A DNA stretch of 64,000 nt from Apus apus (lineage: Eukaryota; Chordata; Aves; Apodiformes; Apodidae): NCBI RefSeq assembly GCF_020740795.1, contig NC_067286.1:15442350-15506349 (forward strand). Reading direction: 5' to 3'. Under the pieces are notes generated by a model that saw only the letters and a program-made list of their open reading frames with translations, did not search any database and was not told where the DNA came from. The position numbers and the translations under genes are program-made. Shown here piece after piece: positions 35,001 through 64,000 of the stretch. Numbering within the stretch: position 1 is the first letter of the stretch; each line of letters begins with the position of its first letter.

Positions 35001-35508
35001 CTTTTGAGATAGGTAGAGTGATACCTTTAGATTTGTTCAAGATCACTCAGTAGGAAAACTATTTGTCCTGCCGCTTCTTAAGTACCAGACCTGGCCTTGC
35101 TGCTGCTGTTTGGTCTGTACCTGTATTTGCTGAACATTAATGGGAAAACATGTACATTAGCTATGAAAAAAATCTGTATGTTAAAACCTAGGCTGATGCG
35201 TGTTGTGTGTTTTTATTTTTCTTTCAGAGCTGAGAGATACCTTTCAGGTCATTATAAATGAAGTACCACCCAAAAAGTGGAAGCTCCTTATGAGAACTCA
35301 TCTGCAGGAAAATGATATTAGTAAAATTATTTATGACTTTCCTAATGATAGAGAAGAGCAATGTTACCAGATGCTTCTCACCTGGAAAAACACACTGGGA
35401 GAAAAACAGGCTATTATTAAATTACTACATGAGATAAGGTATCTAGATATCAAGGCTTATGATAATGTATTGAACACTTTAAAAAGTAATAACATTATAA
35501 CTAAATAA
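26021..35508 (+). CDS. TNF-receptor-superfamily death receptor, Fas/TRAIL-receptor-like, at the Tnfrsf22/23/26 locus
   Basis: Predicted type I membrane receptor of 411 residues that binds a TNF-family ligand and signals through a cytoplasmic death domain. Exons: 26021-26053, 27377-27470, 28299-28430, 28630-28741, 29318-29391, 29774-29866, 30874-30908, 33563-33895, 34356-34404, 35228-35508, all in frame. Residues 1-21 form a signal peptide (core LVLLVSLLIM). Residues 25-145 are Cys-rich repeats with Fas-like spacing and two N-glycosylation sequons (NCT, NAT). Residues 153-172 are the membrane span, followed by RKLKSRK. Residues 173-318 are a long linker and about 320-405 a death domain with the conserved LLTWKNTLGEKQA helix. 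Position between OSBPL5 and CARS1 matches mouse Tnfrsf22/23/26, which lack a death domain. Exact orthology, ligand and symbol are not determinable here. Confidence 0.9.
27377..27470 (+). CDS. Death receptor exon 2 (signal peptide end, CRD1 start)
   Basis: Acceptor TGCCGTAG, donor AGCAG|gtaagg. It encodes VSLLIMPGMGAEDCPEGEYF and SGGHCCVLCPA. Signal cleavage is probably near GMG-AED. It ends one base into Gly, the usual CRD1 phase in this receptor family. Confidence 0.92.
28299..28430 (+). CDS. Death receptor exon 3 (CRD1/CRD2)
   Basis: Acceptor TTCCACAG, donor GATG|gtacca. It contains CSTPHSRGRCENCTAGESYT and EECLTCRQCKD, the C-x2-C-x2-C pattern of CRD2. An N-glycosylation sequon (NCT) is present. 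Confidence 0.94.
28630..28741 (+). CDS. Death receptor exon 4 (CRD2/CRD3)
   Basis: Acceptor TACTTTTAG, donor CAAC|gtaagt. It contains CTLTRDTECQCKQGYFC, very like the Fas CRD2-CRD3 junction (NTKCRCK…FFC), then CEICHRRSTT. The intron before it (28431-28629) is short. Confidence 0.94.
29318..29391 (+). CDS. Death receptor exon 5 (end of CRD3, stalk)
   Basis: Acceptor ATTTCAG, donor CAAG|gtttgg. It encodes YPEGKDTVQNCNATTDVGCD and then SPGQ. The NAT sequon and the final C…C pair close a reduced third repeat. Confidence 0.9.
29774..29866 (+). CDS. Death receptor exon 6 (transmembrane segment)
   Basis: Acceptor CTTCATAG, donor AAAAG|gtaact. It encodes PFIVVLIILGGFAALLLFLI followed by RKLKSRK, a single span with a basic stop-transfer flank. 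Confidence 0.95.
30874..30908 (+). CDS. Death receptor exon 7 (short juxtamembrane exon)
   Basis: Acceptor CTTTTCCAG, donor TCTG|gtaagt, 35 bases, encoding AASTDKDVEKGL. It takes the phase from 1 to 0. A 2.65-kb intron follows. Confidence 0.85.
30945..30970. repeat. 13-bp tandem duplication
   Basis: TTGTGCAGCTTAA occurs twice in direct succession, just after death-receptor exon 7. Confidence 0.85.
33563..33895 (+). CDS. Death receptor exon 8 (cytoplasmic linker)
   Basis: Acceptor CTCTTTACAG, donor TAGG|gtaagt, 111 codons, phase 0 at both ends. The first half is acidic and rich in Ser, Thr and Asn. The second half holds HCSWGCHMERCW and is then basic (WRKITKP, PKARMPAKHR). No known domain recognised. 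A second in-frame donor sits at 33863. Confidence 0.86.
34356..34404 (+). CDS. Death receptor exon 9
   Basis: Acceptor TATTACAG, donor AGAG|gtgagc, 49 bases. It encodes ARRTHCRIKVKDLSQR, basic and just before the death domain. Confidence 0.85.
35228..35508 (+). CDS. Death receptor exon 10 (death domain and stop)
   Basis: Acceptor TTCTTTCAG. It encodes a six-helix death domain of about 85 residues: PPKKWKLLMRTHLQENDISK, then LLTWKNTLGEKQAIIKLLHE, ending IITK-TAA. The helix containing Trp and the L-x-W…G-K pattern match Fas and TRAIL-receptor death domains. Confidence 0.94.
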
Positions 35509-35930
35509 GAAGCTAAAGATTAATGTTTATCATGAACTTTAAAAATGCTCCTGTGTACATATATATGTCTACAAACTTCCTGTAAATGAGGATGTCAGCA
35601 CACTGCTAGGAGAAGCGATGGCGGGGACTTGATATCCTCCTCACCTTCATGCAGGGAGTGATTTAACACCATTGGTGTTAGCACAGAATCCGGTTGTGAC
35701 TTTCACTAAGGTCTTTTGAGTTGTCTGATACGGAACGCGGGCGCCGGATGCCGGCTCGAGGAGCTCCAGCTCACCTTCCCTTGGGGTGGCAGGACCGTGC
35801 TGTTCCAACCCGGGGGGCACACGCGAAGAAGCAGCTGCTCTTTCTGAGAGGATTGCAGTGCTTTGCTTCCTGAAAGGATTGTGTTTTGTTTTTTGTATTA
35901 TGCCGGGAATTGTTATGTTTGAAGCACGGT

Positions 35931-35936
35931 AATAAA
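35931..35936 (+). terminator. Poly(A) signal of the death-receptor gene
   Basis: AATAAA in CACGGTAATAAAAGCCTGG, about 420 bases after the TAA, followed by G/T-rich sequence (GCTGGGGTTG…GGTGGGACGTGTTGTG). It is the only good signal between the stop codon and the CARS1 promoter. Confidence 0.8.
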
Positions 35937-36017
35937 AGCCTGGTTGAGCCAGAGCTGGGGTTGACTCTTTCGCCTTCATGTCAGAGGGTGGGACGTGTTG
36001 TGAGGGGAGCCCATTCG

Positions 36018-36480
36018 CACAGAATCACGGAACTGTTCTAGCAGGAAGAGACCTTTAAGATTGTTGAGTCCAACTGTAACCTTATTTTACCGACCATTAA
36101 CCTAACCCTACCGACTCCAGCGCTCAGCCATGTCCCTGAGCAGCACCTCTCGGGATGGTGGTTCAGCCATCCCCCTGGGCAGCCTGTTGCGGTGCTTGGT
36201 CATTTTTTCAGTGAAGAAGTTTCTTCTAAGACCCAATCTAAACCTCCCCTGGTGCAGCTTTGGGCCATTTCCTCTAATCCTACCGCTTGCTAGTTGGCGG
36301 AAGAGACTGATCCCGCTACCGCCTCCTTCCATGGAGCGGTGGAGGGCCGTGCAGTCTCCCCTCCGCTGCCTCTTTGCCGGGCTGAACCGTTTCATCGGAT
36401 GCTCCTCACAGGACTTGCTCTCCAGACCCTTCACCAGCTCGCTGGCTCTTCCCTGGGCACGCTCCTGCCCCTCAGTGTCC
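36018..36480 (-). mobile_element. CR1 LINE fragment (3' region, antisense to genes)
   Basis: It reads on + as the reverse complement of an avian CR1 3' end. Landmarks are ACAGAATCACGGAACTGTTC, AGTCCAACTGTAACC, a TTCAGTGAAGAAGTTTCTTC-like stretch, CTAAACCTCCCCTGG and the CTCCAGACCCTTCACCAGCT segment. It is 5'-truncated and moderately diverged. It fills most of the gap between the death-receptor poly(A) site and the CARS1 promoter. Confidence 0.85.
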
Positions 36481-36550
36481 CCAGATGGAACAGAGCACCT
36501 GCGGTGCAGCTCCGGCAGCGCCGGGGCAGGGGACGGCCCCGGTAGCCCCG

Positions 36551-36714
36551 CCATCCATCCATCCATCCACCCACCCACCCACCCACCCACCCACCCATCC
36601 ATCCATCCATCCATCCATCCATCCATCCATCCATCCATCCATCCATCCATCCATCCATCCATCCATCCATCCATCCATCCATCCATCCATTCACCCATCC
36701 CTCCCTCCCTCCCG
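36551..36714. repeat. (CCAT)n with embedded (CCCA)7 microsatellite
   Basis: The tract begins with about four CCAT units, then seven CCC runs separated by single A (36570-36596), then more than 20 CCAT units and a CCCT/CCTC tail. It ends about 170 bases before the CARS1 start codon. The open frames that run through it on both strands are repeat artefacts. Confidence 0.97.
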
Positions 36715-36882
36715 CCGGGCCGGGCCGCTGCCCCCGGCTCCCCCGCCCAACGGCCGCGGGGGGCGGGGCTGCCCGTTGCCGTGGTGACGCGGGGCGCCGG
36801 TCGGAAGTCGCGTCGCGGGGCGGGGCGAGGCTTCCGGGCACGCTGTTGCATCAGCTCGGGAGGGAGGGCAGCAGGCAGCAGG

Positions 36883-62702
<25,820 letters not shown>

Positions 62703-64000
62703 GTGAGAGTTCACTTTTTCTTGGATTGTTGCACATGAGACTTGGAGATCTTAGGAATCAAACTGGGGAGCTAAGCCAGCTGATACAGTCTCTCTTTGCA
62801 TAGAGAATAAAAGAAAAGCATCTTTAAATCAGAGCTTGTTTGAATAATTGCATCTCTGCTACCTGTCTCTTTAATTTTGGAATCTTTTACAGACTGCTAA
62901 ACTAATTTTCTTTTAATTTCCTAAAGGATCTAAAAGTTCTGGAATTACTAGGACTAGCTCTTGTTTCTCTAGATGAGGGCACTCCCTGCTTTTTAGGTAT
63001 GTTAGTACCCATGATATCTTCCCGTAGGGAACTTGCATTCCCTTAATAGTATAGATTACTATACAATGATACTGTCTGTGTTTAAATAGCCTGAGATGTT
63101 TGTTCTTACTTGTTAGCATAGTTGAAATTGTAGCTTCCCTGATGATAATTGAGTGCTGTCTTTGGAGAATTCATCTGAAAGTTTGCTAGAAGTTGTTCTG
63201 GGTGCTTTTTCCCCCCCCCTCAGAAGAGCTTTGATCATGCTGTGTTAAAAAGGCTGTTCCATTAAGACTTTGCTCTTACTATTTTCTGCTGTTGCCTGTG
63301 GAATTTTAGTATCTTTAATATGTATTTGATTCTTGTTTTCTTAAAACTTTTTTACACTGAGATTTGTACTTGAAGGCAAAATAGGACAATTTTTGTGTAC
63401 GTAAAACATAAATAACCCATATAACAGAAACATAAAATTACTTGCAAGGTCTGGTTGATGACCTATTCAGCTAGCAAAGAATGTGAAACCAAATTCTGTT
63501 ACTGTTTTGAGTTATTCTGAGGGCTAATAAGTTTACCTTAAAAGCACAAAATTCTGTTAATGTGACTGCTCAGCTATTACTCTCAAACTCATATATGGCT
63601 GATTGATACTGAGAAATAGGCTTACTAGTTCCAAGAGCAAATATTTTTCTGTAACTTGAATTAATTCAATAAGTTTGTGTGTATATCCTCAGCCAAAAAT
63701 GTGACTTTTCTTCTTTCAATAATTAAAATAACTACTCATTTTATATGAGGCTTTTTTCTCCCTTGCTTTCTGATGGTTAAGCTAAACTGATCCTCACTCT
63801 TAACAGTGGTAAGGTCTCAATATAATGGGGCTTCTGGCAGATCATTTTTAGAACATGCTTAGTGCTAGACTGCTTACTGTGGCACTTGAGCTTCTTACTT
63901 GGAAGGTATTGATTATTTTTGCCTGAAATTAATTGGGCAGTAAGAATAAAGCTGGATCTGGTTGCTGTTTGCTTGGGGTACAGAGCACTCTGCAGTTTGG

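Larger units (their letters stand above)
26054..35227 (+). other. Death-receptor introns
   Basis: Introns over 300 bases are 26054-27376, 27471-28298, 28742-29317, 29392-29773, 29867-30873, 30909-33562, 33896-34355 and 34405-35227. The first is CpG-rich over its 5' half and carries a TATA-like site at 26717. The others are ordinary AT-rich intron with short A or T runs and no other gene. Confidence 0.75.

Noticed and set aside
36551-36714. Possible CRISPR-like or tandem-repeat protein array
   Set aside because: Units are only 4 bases with no spacers. It is a simple microsatellite in a vertebrate genome.
22962-36882. Imprinting-control element, since the mammalian counterpart region is imprinted
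   Set aside because: Nothing in the sequence shows a germline methylation element, and birds are not known to imprint this region. The CpG islands are explained by the two promoters.

Overview
The window is vertebrate nuclear DNA, almost certainly from a bird. It has long introns with GT-AG borders, CpG-island promoters, CR1 LINE fragments and one avian-type ERV LTR. The LTR family points loosely to a bird outside the chicken lineage, but that is only an impression. There is no bacterial, plasmid or phage content. All three genes recognised lie on the + strand, in the order OSBPL5 (3' part), a TNF-receptor-superfamily death receptor, CARS1 (5' and middle part). This matches the gene order of mouse distal chromosome 7 (Osbpl5, Tnfrsf22/23/26 cluster, Cars1) and human 11p15 (OSBPL5, CARS1).

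Region by region: 1-3611 is OSBPL5 intron. 3612-22961 holds the last 14 OSBPL5 coding exons, which encode the acidic linker, the complete lipid-transfer (ORD) domain and the C-terminal ER membrane anchor. 22962-26020 holds the OSBPL5 3' UTR, intergenic DNA and then a CpG-rich promoter. 26021-35508 holds ten coding exons of a 411-residue death receptor: signal peptide, Fas-like cysteine-rich repeats, one membrane span, a long cytoplasmic linker and a death domain. Its AATAAA lies at 35931. Only about 0.95 kb then separates it from the CARS1 start codon, and this gap holds an old CR1 fragment, a (CCAT)n/(CCCA)n microsatellite and the CARS1 CpG island. 36883-62702 holds 18 CARS1 coding exons, covering the GST-C-like N-terminal module and the catalytic core with its HMGHA, zinc-ligand and KMSKS motifs. 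The C-terminal exons lie beyond the window.

Functionally the genes are neighbours rather than a pathway: lipid exchange at ER-plasma-membrane contacts (OSBPL5), a cell-surface death receptor, and charging of tRNA-Cys (CARS1). The most interesting item is the middle gene. It occupies the locus where mouse carries the death-domain-less Tnfrsf22/23/26 receptors, but here it keeps an intact death domain. Other points of note are a probable GC-AG splice donor near the OSBPL5 C-terminus, a strong G-quadruplex motif next to the CARS1 promoter, and an intact solo LTR with a 5-bp target duplication in a CARS1 intron.

All exon borders were placed by eye, from splice consensus, reading phase and remembered family sequences. 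No alignment was run.
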